Source of the DNA: an uncultured Eubacteriales bacterium
GTDB lineage: Bacteria > Bacillota > Clostridia > UBA1381 > UMGS1253
DNA length: 12,899 nt
Direction of reading: 5' to 3'
NCBI GenBank assembly: GCA_900550065.1
Contig: URQR01000039.1
Span: forward strand, 1-12,899
Shown here piece after piece: positions 1 through 5,649 of the stretch (the first letter of the stretch is position 1; each line of letters begins with the position of its first letter). The notes beneath the pieces are model-generated. The model searched no databases. It was given only the letters and a program-made list of their open reading frames with translations, and was not told where the DNA came from. Position numbers and translations under genes: made by a program.

Positions 1-1
1 G

Positions 2-1030
2 TTTTTTGTAACGCCAAATATGGGATATCTTGATTATATTGATTTTAACACGCTGTCGCTGCTTTTTTGCCTGATGGCCGTGATGGCGGGCGCAAAGCGG
101 CTCGGGCTGTTTGACTGGCTGGCAGAAAGGCTGCTCGACCGTGTTCGGACGCTGCGCGGGCTCGGCTTCGCACTGTGCAGCCTGTGCTTTTTCTCGTCCA
201 TGCTCATCACAAACGACGTTGCGCTTATCACCTTTATCCCCTTTACAATCATAGTCTTGCGGCTTTCCAATCAAATAGGCGTGCTGATTTCGCTCGCCAC
301 CTTAGAAACCATAGCGGCGAATCTGGGCAGTATGCTTTCCCCAATCGGTAACCCGCAAAACCTGTATCTATTTACATTTTATCAGATGGAACCAACCGAG
401 TTTTTTCTTACGCTTTTGCCCTATGGCCTGTTGTCTTTCCTGCTGATTGGTGCGTCTATGCTTCTATTTAGACATAAAACGGTCGACGTTGCAATCTCGC
501 GTGAGAAAACGCTTTCCCCCGACGGATGGTGCTGCGCTTTCTACGCCGTATTGTTTTTGCTGTCACTGCTCACGGTGTTCCGCGTTTTCCCTTCGTTTCT
601 AACGCTCATCATCACCATTATTGCGCTGCTATGCTATGACAGGCAAACATTTCGGCAGGTTGACTACAGCCTATTACTGACGTTTTTGTTTCTGTTTATT
701 TTTATCGGAAATTTGGGTAAAATTCCGGTTATACACAATGCATTACAATATCTCGTAGACGGCCGCGAAGTCCTCGCCGGTGTATTAGCGAGCCAGATTT
801 TTTCCAACGTGCCAGCTGCTGTTTTACTCTCTAATTTTACGCAGGACGCCGCCGCGCTGCTTGTTGGCGTAAATTTGGGTGGGCTCGGTACGCTGATTGC
901 CTCCATGGCAAGCCTGATTTCGTTTAAATTTGTGATAAAAGAAGTACCTGCCGGTAAATATCTGTTTTTCTTTACGTGGTTCAACGTCGTCTTCCTGCTT
1001 TTACTTCTTCTGCTTTGGATAATACTATAA
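2..1030 (+). CDS. SLC13/ArsB/CitM-type ion transporter, 5'-truncated by window edge
   Basis: Polytopic inner-membrane permease of the ion transporter superfamily (SLC13, ArsB/NhaD, citrate-Mg). The family moves anions such as dicarboxylates, sulfate or arsenite, usually with Na+ or H+; the substrate here cannot be told. The frame is open to base 2 and the codons before the ATG at 20 (FFVTPN, then MGYLDYIDF) match the inside of such proteins, so the true start lies upstream and perhaps 30-40 residues are missing. Numbered from the ATG at 20, two pseudo-symmetric Asn motifs typical of the two substrate/ion hairpins are visible: ITNDVALI (N65) and FSNVPAAVLLSNF (N263). A GNPQNLYLF segment (N111) follows the first. 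About ten hydrophobic segments fill the rest, and the protein ends in a Leu-rich helix. It stops at the edge of a bidirectional terminator and converges with the peptidase gene. The family is certain; the substrate is not. Confidence 0.87.
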   Translation, partial: FFVTPNMGYLDYIDFNTLSLLFCLMAVMAGAKRLGLFDWLAERLLDRVRTLRGLGFALCSLCFFSSMLITNDVALITFIPFTIIVLRLSNQIGVLISLATLETIAANLGSMLSPIGNPQNLYLFTFYQMEPTEFFLTLLPYGLLSFLLIGASMLLFRHKTVDVAISREKTLSPDGWCCAFYAVLFLLSLLTVFRVFPSFLTLIITIIALLCYDRQTFRQVDYSLLLTFLFLFIFIGNLGKIPVIHNALQYLVDGREVLAGVLASQIFSNVPAAVLLSNFTQDAAALLVGVNLGGLGTLIASMASLISFKFVIKEVPAGKYLFFFTWFNVVFLLLLLLLWIIL

Positions 1031-1060
1031 AAAAAATCCCCTACATACAGGGGATTTTTT
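1031..1060. terminator. Bidirectional intrinsic terminator between convergent genes
   Basis: An 11-bp stem, AAAAAATCCCC (1031-1041) with GGGGATTTTTT (1050-1060), and an 8-base loop. It has a T tract on the plus strand and, by symmetry of the A tract, on the minus strand. It begins directly after the transporter stop and runs into the stop codon of the minus-strand peptidase gene, so it can end transcription from both sides. Confidence 0.85.
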
Positions 1061-1584
1061 TACGTACGAAGCAGCTTTCTGCGTTCTTTATAATCGGGCA
1101 TCAGACGCGCCATCCATGCATGAAATCCTTTTTGGTGGTCATGCTCTAAAAAGTGAACATATTCGTGCAAAATCACATACTCGACCGCGGCGGGCGGCTT
1201 CGCCGCCAATGCGCTGTTGAGCGTAATATATCCCTTTGTATAGTGGCACACTCCCCAGCAGCTTTTCAGCTTTTTTACGCGGATTTGCGGCTTATGTGGC
1301 AAGTATGCCGCAAAGGCCGGATAAATCCTGTCGCTGACGGCTTCAAAAAGAGCGAGACACGCCGCCTCTGACAACGCCGATTCGGGCGCTTCTCTTTCGG
1401 CCGCTCTGCGCCGTGCCGCCTCAATCCATGCCGCCTTTTCCCTTACAAACGCATCGACATCCGTGAGCGGAACCCGTCTGTGTGCCGAAACGCACACCGT
1501 ACCGTCGCGCCGTACCCGCAGGTTGATATTTTTTACCGGCTTTTGCGTCAGGGTATAATCAATATCTCCCACCTGCCGAATCAT
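1060..1584 (-). CDS. YgjP-like (DUF45/M48-type) zinc metallopeptidase
   Basis: Predicted soluble zinc-dependent hydrolase of the YgjP/DUF45 family, whose members are annotated as metal-dependent proteases but mostly lack a known substrate. The zinc site is intact: HEYVH at residues 140-144 (HExxH: H140, E141, H144) and a third ligand H150 in EHDHQKGFH. The sequence ends in the family's typical MPDYKERRKLL. Upstream, KSCWGVC (about 107-113) matches the conserved R/K-S-x-W-G-x-C segment, and the N-terminal beta-rich part (about 8-40) is the usual YgjP lead-in. At 174 residues it is shorter than the common length of roughly 220-240, with a compact middle region. The ATG overlaps the stop of the Sir2 gene by four bases (ATGA), which implies translational coupling. 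It is the last gene of the four-gene operon. The family is secure; the function is unknown. Confidence 0.9.
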   Translation of the reverse strand: MIRQVGDIDYTLTQKPVKNINLRVRRDGTVCVSAHRRVPLTDVDAFVREKAAWIEAARRRAAEREAPESALSEAACLALFEAVSDRIYPAFAAYLPHKPQIRVKKLKSCWGVCHYTKGYITLNSALAAKPPAAVEYVILHEYVHFLEHDHQKGFHAWMARLMPDYKERRKLLRT

Positions 1585-2321
1585 AAAACAAGACTCCCTA
1601 AAACCTGTCCTAAGCTGCTGTTTATCAGCAAATCCGCACTTGCGTCGTACTGTGTCGGTGATTGGTTAATCAACACAAGCCGGCTGCCGTGATAATACCG
1701 GATCAGTCCCGCCGCAGGGTACACCGACAGAGATGTTCCGCCCACGATGAGCACCTCTGCACGACTAATTGCCGCCACTGACTTTTCCATTGTATCGTTG
1801 TCAAGGCTTTCCTCGTACAGTACAACATCCGGCTTGATAATGCCGCCGCATGTACAGACCGGTACGCCCTCGCTGTCCGCTATCGCCTCTGTGCCGTAAA
1901 ATGCGCCGCACTTCATGCAATAATTTCTATGGATACTCCCGTGCAGCTCATAAACGGTTTTGCTTCCCGCCGCCTGATGCAGCCCGTCAATATTCTGCGT
2001 AACGACGGCTTTTAATTTTCCACACGCCTCCAGCGCCGCCGCCACTGTATGCGCCGTATTTGGCTTTGCGTCAAGACAGAGCATCTTATCCCGATAAAAG
2101 CGGTAAAACTCATCCGTATGCTTCACAAAAAATGTATGCGATAAAATTGTTTCAGGCGGAAAGTCATATTTTTTCCGATAAAGGCCGTTCTCGCTGCGAA
2201 AATCCGGAATACCACTTTCCGTCGAAACGCCCGCGCCGCCAAAAAACACGATATTGTCGCTTGTCTGCACAATTTGCTGAAGCTGTGTAATTTTTTCCTC
2301 TAACGATTCACTTTTTCGCAC
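1581..2321 (-). CDS. Sir2-family NAD-dependent protein deacylase (sirtuin)
   Basis: Cytosolic sirtuin that removes acyl groups from lysine using NAD+, giving nicotinamide and O-acyl-ADP-ribose (CobB/SrtN type). All core motifs are present in 246 residues, the normal bacterial length: GGAGVSTESGIPDFRS (28-43) for NAD binding, TQNIDGLH (108-115), catalytic His in ELHGS (H127), GGTSLSVYPAA (194-204) and NQS (219-221). The structural zinc site is C135-x2-C138 followed by C156-T-C158. The second half is CxC rather than the usual CxxC. Translation starts at a GTG (2321-2319), because no upstream ATG exists in frame and a G-rich Shine-Dalgarno site (AAGGGGGAA) lies just upstream. The gene follows the YjbQ gene by 34 bases and overlaps the peptidase gene by four. 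A desuccinylase-type Y/R pair was not evident, so the acyl preference is left open. Confidence 0.95.
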   Translation of the reverse strand: MRKSESLEEKITQLQQIVQTSDNIVFFGGAGVSTESGIPDFRSENGLYRKKYDFPPETILSHTFFVKHTDEFYRFYRDKMLCLDAKPNTAHTVAAALEACGKLKAVVTQNIDGLHQAAGSKTVYELHGSIHRNYCMKCGAFYGTEAIADSEGVPVCTCGGIIKPDVVLYEESLDNDTMEKSVAAISRAEVLIVGGTSLSVYPAAGLIRYYHGSRLVLINQSPTQYDASADLLINSSLGQVLGSLVL

Positions 2322-2355
2322 TCCTATTCCCCCTTCAGCCGCCCAACACCATTTA

Positions 2356-2745
2356 CTACAGTATCTTCACATAAAATCTCCGGTTGCGCGGGCCATCAAA
2401 TTCGCAGAAATAAATCCCCTGCCACGTACCGAGCACAAGCTTGCCGTCTTCTATAATAACAGTCGCGCTGCTTCCGACAAAGCTCGCCTTCAAATGCGCC
2501 GCAGCGTTGCCCTCCCTGTGTAAAAACGCTTCCCTGTCCGGAAAAGCCTTGTCCAGCCCAAACAGCATATCGTGCACAACATCAGGGTCTGCATTTTCAT
2601 TTATGGTAATTCCTGCGGTCGTATGCGGGCAATATACAACGCAAATTCCATTTTGGACTCCGCTGTCAGCAACAGCACGGCGCACTTGCTGCGTTATGTT
2701 ATAAAAGTTTTCCCGCTGTGTGTTTAGTTCAAATGCAGTAAGCAC
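2356..2745 (-). CDS. YjbQ family protein (UPF0047)
   Basis: Small soluble protein of the YjbQ/UPF0047 family, broadly conserved. E. coli YjbQ has reported weak thiamine-phosphate synthase activity, but the physiological role of the family is unsettled. The hallmark residues are present: CPHTTAGITINE (residues 39-50; H41), HREGNAAAHLKAS (H76, H84), and GTWQGIYFCEFDGPRNRR near the C-terminus, which form the family's conserved polar pocket. I place the start at the GTG at 2745, giving 129 residues. It has a well-spaced AAGGGGG Shine-Dalgarno site (2754-2760) and leaves a 14-base gap after the upstream gene. A longer reading from an ATG at 2778 (140 aa) would overlap the ArsC-like gene and adds residues (GRTAIKGERS) without family character. 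Second gene of the operon. Confidence 0.92.
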   Translation of the reverse strand: MLTAFELNTQRENFYNITQQVRRAVADSGVQNGICVVYCPHTTAGITINENADPDVVHDMLFGLDKAFPDREAFLHREGNAAAHLKASFVGSSATVIIEDGKLVLGTWQGIYFCEFDGPRNRRFYVKIL

Positions 2746-2759
2746 AGACCGTTCCCCCT

Positions 2760-3113
2760 TTATCGCAGTTCTTCCCATTCTTTTTCCCGAAAACCGACAA
2801 AAACCGTGTCCATGCCGATCAGAATAGGCCGTTTTACGAGCATACCGTCGCTTGCAAGCAGGCGGTACTGCTCCTCCTCGCTCATGTTTCCGAGCTTATC
2901 CTTCAGCCCAAGCGACTTATATATAAGGCCGCTGGTGTTAAAAAAGCGCTTTAGCGGAAGCCCGCTTTTTTTGTGCCATTCTTTTATTTCCTCATAATTC
3001 GGATTATCCGTTTTGATATCCCGCACAGTATAACGAATCCCAGCCGACTCGAGCCACTTTTCCGCCTTTTGGCACGTTGTGCATTTTGGGTAGCACACAA
3101 ATAAATACTCCAT
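2760..3113 (-). CDS. ArsC/Spx-family thioredoxin-fold protein (arsenate reductase-like)
   Basis: Member of PF03960 (ArsC, Spx, MgsR, YusI). These are cytosolic thioredoxin-fold proteins that act in thiol-disulfide chemistry or, for Spx, bind RNA polymerase. Visible: N-terminal strand then CTTC (CxxC, residues 11-14), FNTSG (58-62), Y65, and KRPILIG (94-100), all standard. At 117 residues it has the length of the YusI-like 'arsenate reductase family' group. The presence of FNTSG and the absence of an Spx-like extended C-terminus make it more likely a reductase-type than a true Spx, but neither role is shown. The start at 3113 is preferred over an in-frame ATG at 3122: the GAGGAG Shine-Dalgarno abuts the 3122 ATG with no spacer but sits nine bases from the 3113 ATG. 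First gene of the operon, behind the promoter at 3158-3186. Confidence 0.9.
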   Translation of the reverse strand: MEYLFVCYPKCTTCQKAEKWLESAGIRYTVRDIKTDNPNYEEIKEWHKKSGLPLKRFFNTSGLIYKSLGLKDKLGNMSEEEQYRLLASDGMLVKRPILIGMDTVFVGFREKEWEELR

Positions 3114-3157
3114 TGTATCCATCTCCTCTTTACTTTTTTCATTATAAAATCAAAAAA

Positions 3158-3186
3158 ATTATACCCCATCGGACCCAAAAAGTCAA
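3158..3186 (-). promoter_or_regulatory. Sigma-A-type promoter of the ArsC-like/YjbQ/Sir2/YgjP operon
   Basis: On the minus strand TTGACT (3186-3181) and TATAAT (3163-3158) are separated by exactly 17 bases. This gives a near-consensus housekeeping promoter with a start expected near 3151, about 40 bases before the first ATG at 3113. No operator-like inverted repeat was evident around it. Confidence 0.75.
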
Positions 3187-3242
3187 ACAGACAACACCTT
3201 TCCAAATAATTCAAAAATCCGTAAAATATTCAGGAATTATGA

Positions 3243-3271
3243 TTGCAAATCAAAGTTTTATATGATATAAT
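3243..3271 (+). promoter_or_regulatory. Candidate upstream promoter of the zinc-ribbon gene
   Basis: TTGCAA (3243-3248), a 17-base spacer and a perfect TATAAT (3266-3271). It lies upstream of a second candidate at 3279-3308, so the gene may have tandem starts. AT-rich DNA surrounds both, so one of them may be chance. Confidence 0.5.
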
Positions 3272-3278
3272 GCAAACA

Positions 3279-3308
3279 TTGACTGTACAAATCTGTCAAT
3301 TTTATGAT
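3279..3308 (+). promoter_or_regulatory. Candidate proximal promoter of the zinc-ribbon gene
   Basis: TTGACT (3279-3284), an 18-base spacer and TATGAT (3303-3308). The expected start near 3315 would leave a leader of about 43 bases ending in a strong GGAGG Shine-Dalgarno (3347-3351), six bases before the ATG. Confidence 0.6.
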
Positions 3309-3357
3309 TATTTTTCCATATTATGTATTTCATTGAACAAAGCATTGGAGGTGCAGA

Positions 3358-3972
3358 ATGCTGATACGCCATGAACGGTTTGTTGGTTTCCGGTGTCCCG
3401 AATGCAGCAGCGTAAACATAAAACAAATTAGTGTTTTCGACTTTTCGGGAAATAAAAAAATAACGCTTGGATGCAGCTGTAAGGCTTCTTATATTGGAAT
3501 CACAGACAAAGGGAACCGTTATCTTGTCGCGGCACCTTGTGTCGCCTGCTATGAACGGCATTTTTTCACGGTGAAAAAAAACGCTCTATGGAGTAAGAAA
3601 GTACTTTGTTTCCATTGTCCGATGCTTGGTATATTTTGCATCGGCGAATATGACGAAGTAGTCAAACAGATGGGCGAGTTTGACACGCAAACCGCCGAAC
3701 TATTAGAATCATATCACATAGATCCTATGGAAGGCAGCGGCGATGAGTATGTAGATGAAGATATCATGTTTGATGCTGTCGAATACATTTACTCTTTGGT
3801 TTATTCCGGGAAAGTTTCTTGTAGCTGTGCCAATAATGAATTAATGTTCCAATTAGAGCCGGACCGAATTTCGATTTCCTGTCGTGCGTGCGGCCGGTCA
3901 AAAGAGATTATGGCAGACTCGGAGGACGCGCTGACAGCTTTATACAGCATGGAAGAAATTAAACTGATATAA
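3358..3972 (+). CDS. Unrecognised protein with three paired-cysteine, zinc-ribbon-like modules
   Basis: I do not recognise this 204-residue protein. It carries twelve cysteines in three four-cysteine sets of the kind that bind structural zinc: C13-x2-C16 with C39-x-C41; C61-x2-C64 with C84-x2-C87; and C155-x-C157 with C175-x2-C178. The first and last sets mirror each other in spacing (CxxC...CxC versus CxC...CxxC). The first two modules are adjacent. An acidic, probably helical stretch (about 95-150, with GSGDEYVDEDIMFD) separates them from the third. There is no signal peptide or membrane segment, so it is probably cytosolic; nucleic-acid or protein binding is a guess from the ribbon fold. 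The start is well set: GGAGG six bases before the ATG. It is monocistronic, between its own promoters and a terminator, and lies just upstream of fba in the same orientation but transcribed separately. Confidence 0.85.
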   Translation: MLIRHERFVGFRCPECSSVNIKQISVFDFSGNKKITLGCSCKASYIGITDKGNRYLVAAPCVACYERHFFTVKKNALWSKKVLCFHCPMLGIFCIGEYDEVVKQMGEFDTQTAELLESYHIDPMEGSGDEYVDEDIMFDAVEYIYSLVYSGKVSCSCANNELMFQLEPDRISISCRACGRSKEIMADSEDALTALYSMEEIKLI

Positions 3973-4003
3973 CGGAAATTGTACAAGTTTTCCGTTTTTC
4001 TTT
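3971..4003 (+). terminator. Intrinsic terminator of the zinc-ribbon gene
   Basis: Stem AACGGAAA (3971-3978) with TTTCCGTT (3989-3996). The loop itself contains the short palindrome TTGTACAA, and a T-rich run (TTTTTCTTTTTC) follows. The stem begins at the stop codon, so it isolates this gene from fba. Confidence 0.75.
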
Positions 4004-4064
4004 TTCTATTCTTGTGAAAAATAGGAAAATAGCGGCTATGATTGAAAAATTTTTAACAAAAGGG

Positions 4065-4092
4065 TTGTAATTTTGCCGTTTCGTGGTATAAT
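4065..4092 (+). promoter_or_regulatory. Promoter of fba with extended -10
   Basis: TTGTAA (4065-4070), a 16-base spacer and TATAAT (4087-4092). TG stands one base before the -10 (TGGTATAAT), an extended -10 element. The predicted start lies about 28 bases before the fba ATG. Confidence 0.75.
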
Positions 4093-4126
4093 TTTATCGT
4101 AATGAATAAATTTGAGGAGTGATTTT

Positions 4127-5062
4127 ATGCCATTGGTAACAACAACTGAGATGTTTAAAAAGGCATACGAAGGCGGCTACGCAATTGGCGCTTTCAATGT
4201 AAACAACATGGAAATCATTCAGGGTATCACAGAGGCAGCGAAGGAAGTAAACGCTCCCTTGATTCTTCAGGTTTCCGCCGGCGCAAGAAAGTATGCAAAC
4301 CATACTTACCTTGTAAAGCTCGTAGAGGCTGCTGAAAAAGAAACAGGGCTTCCGATTGCACTGCACTTAGACCACGGCGATTCGTTTGAGCTGTGCAAAT
4401 CCTGTATCGACGGCGGTTTTACTTCCGTTATGATTGATGGGTCGCACCTTCCCTATGAGGAAAATGTTGCCCTGACTAAAAAGGTTGTGGAATATGCGCA
4501 CGCGCACGGCGTTGTTGTAGAGGGTGAACTCGGCAGATTGGCAGGTATTGAGGATGCTGTCAACGTATCGGCTGAGGATGCTTCCTACACTCGTCCGGAA
4601 GAGGTTGTTGACTTTGTTACGCGCACAGGCGTTGACTCGCTCGCGATTGCAATTGGGACAAGCCACGGTGCATATAAGTTTAAGCCGGGTCAGAAACCGC
4701 AGCTCCGCTTTGATATTCTTGACGAAGTTTCTAAGCAGCTTCCCGGTTTCCCAATCGTGCTGCACGGCGCGTCTTCGGTTATTCCGGAGTATGTAAAGAT
4801 GATTAACGACAACGGCGGCAACATGCCGGACGCAATCGGTATTCCGGAGGATATGCTTCGTCAGGCTGCGCGCAGCGCTGTCTGCAAAATTAACATCGAC
4901 TCTGACCTGCGTCTTGCTATGACAGGTTCGATTCGTAAGTATTTTGCTGAGCATCCGGAGCACTTTGACCCGAGACAGTATCTCGGACCTGCAAGAGCGG
5001 CGATCAAGGATTTGGTTGAGAAAAAGATTGTCAACGTACTCGGCTGCGACGGCAAAGCGTGA
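4127..5062 (+). CDS. fba: Class II fructose-1,6-bisphosphate aldolase
   Basis: Zinc-dependent aldolase that cleaves fructose-1,6-bisphosphate to dihydroxyacetone phosphate and glyceraldehyde-3-phosphate in glycolysis, and runs in reverse in gluconeogenesis; cytosolic. The 311-residue product matches the shorter class IIB group. Visible motifs: GAFNVNNME (21-29), LHLDHGDSFE (79-88) with catalytic D82 and zinc ligand H83, EGELG (132-136), GTSHGAY (177-183) with zinc ligand H180, and LHGASSV (212-218) with zinc ligand H213; NIDSD (256-260) lies in the phosphate-binding region. Start at ATG 4127: GAGGAG seven bases upstream. A TTG at 4112 in the same frame is rejected because it lies at the Shine-Dalgarno itself. 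It has its own promoter and terminator, so it is expressed as a single gene. The tagatose-bisphosphate variant is less likely given housekeeping-style single-gene context. Confidence 0.97.
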   Translation: MPLVTTTEMFKKAYEGGYAIGAFNVNNMEIIQGITEAAKEVNAPLILQVSAGARKYANHTYLVKLVEAAEKETGLPIALHLDHGDSFELCKSCIDGGFTSVMIDGSHLPYEENVALTKKVVEYAHAHGVVVEGELGRLAGIEDAVNVSAEDASYTRPEEVVDFVTRTGVDSLAIAIGTSHGAYKFKPGQKPQLRFDILDEVSKQLPGFPIVLHGASSVIPEYVKMINDNGGNMPDAIGIPEDMLRQAARSAVCKINIDSDLRLAMTGSIRKYFAEHPEHFDPRQYLGPARAAIKDLVEKKIVNVLGCDGKA

Positions 5063-5077
5063 GTTAAATAAAGATAC

Positions 5078-5109
5078 AAAAACTCCCCCTCTAAACAGGG
5101 GGAGTTTTT
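5078..5109. terminator. Bidirectional intrinsic terminator after fba
   Basis: A perfect 12-bp stem, AAAAACTCCCCC (5078-5089) with GGGGGAGTTTTT (5098-5109), and an 8-base loop. A and T tracts on both sides let it serve fba on the plus strand and the convergent membrane-protein gene on the minus strand. Confidence 0.9.
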
Positions 5110-5117
5110 ATATGTAA

Positions 5118-5534
5118 TTAATCTCGATTCATATCTTTTTTCTTATCCTTCGGGACAAAATCCCCCAAAACCATCCATGACTTCACATAATCCTCGTTTT
5201 TTACCTCTACATCATTCTTTTCATCCATGCGCGCACAATACCACATATAGCCGAGCCAATTCCCAAATAACGTTATCGTCGCCGCAACCACTAAATACAT
5301 CCATTGAAAATCGTAAAAGATGCATACGCCGGGTAGGAAAATAAGTATCTCAAACAAGGGAATCGTAATATCAAAGCCTTTCCACGCGCCATAAATGTAT
5401 CCCAAAACAAAACTCATACCATATACAACTGCGCCGACAGCAAGATCCTCCCCCATGCCAAATAATGGCGGAACATAAATACCAATTGTGAACAAAACCA
5501 AAATGAACCAGGTGCGTTTGAGTCTATCCAACAT
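5118..5534 (-). CDS. Small four-helix integral membrane protein, unknown function
   Basis: I do not recognise this 138-residue protein. It has four predicted hydrophobic segments, at about 8-26, 31-51, 56-73 and 76-98. A charged, soluble C-terminal tail (about 100-138; many Asp, Glu and Lys, ending KDKKKDMNRD) follows. Basic residues before helix 1 (RLKR) and the tail suggest both ends are cytosolic. No enzyme or transporter motif is visible. The ATG at 5534 is preceded by a G-rich GACGGGGA Shine-Dalgarno-like site. It has its own promoter at 5568-5595 and ends at the shared terminator, so it is probably a single-gene unit. It could be a subunit or regulator of another membrane complex, but nothing in the neighbourhood says which. 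Confidence 0.8.
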   Translation of the reverse strand: MLDRLKRTWFILVLFTIGIYVPPLFGMGEDLAVGAVVYGMSFVLGYIYGAWKGFDITIPLFEILIFLPGVCIFYDFQWMYLVVAATITLFGNWLGYMWYCARMDEKNDVEVKNEDYVKSWMVLGDFVPKDKKKDMNRD

Positions 5535-5567
5535 ATGTCATCCCCGTCCTTTTGTTTATTTGCCTGC

Positions 5568-5595
5568 AGTATAGCATATTAAAAGGAAAAGTCAA
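5568..5595 (-). promoter_or_regulatory. Promoter of the small membrane-protein gene
   Basis: On the minus strand TTGACT (5595-5590), a 16-base spacer and TATACT (5573-5568). The start is expected near 5561, about 27 bases before the ATG. Its presence argues that this gene is not merely read through from the SLH gene. Confidence 0.65.
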
Positions 5596-5649
5596 TATCT
5601 CTATGACTTTCTTTTCGTTTTTCGCTGCGCAGCAAAATAGGCGCACGTT

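Noticed and set aside
3250..3561. Minus-strand open frame across the promoter region and start of the zinc-ribbon gene
   Set aside because: It covers well-formed plus-strand promoters and the start of the zinc-ribbon gene, and has no recognisable protein features.
4367..4963. Long open frame of 198 codons on the minus strand inside fba
   Set aside because: It lies wholly antisense to a confidently identified aldolase, has a Cys/Arg/Asn-rich composition with no domain, and starts without a ribosome site. It is a by-product of codon bias.
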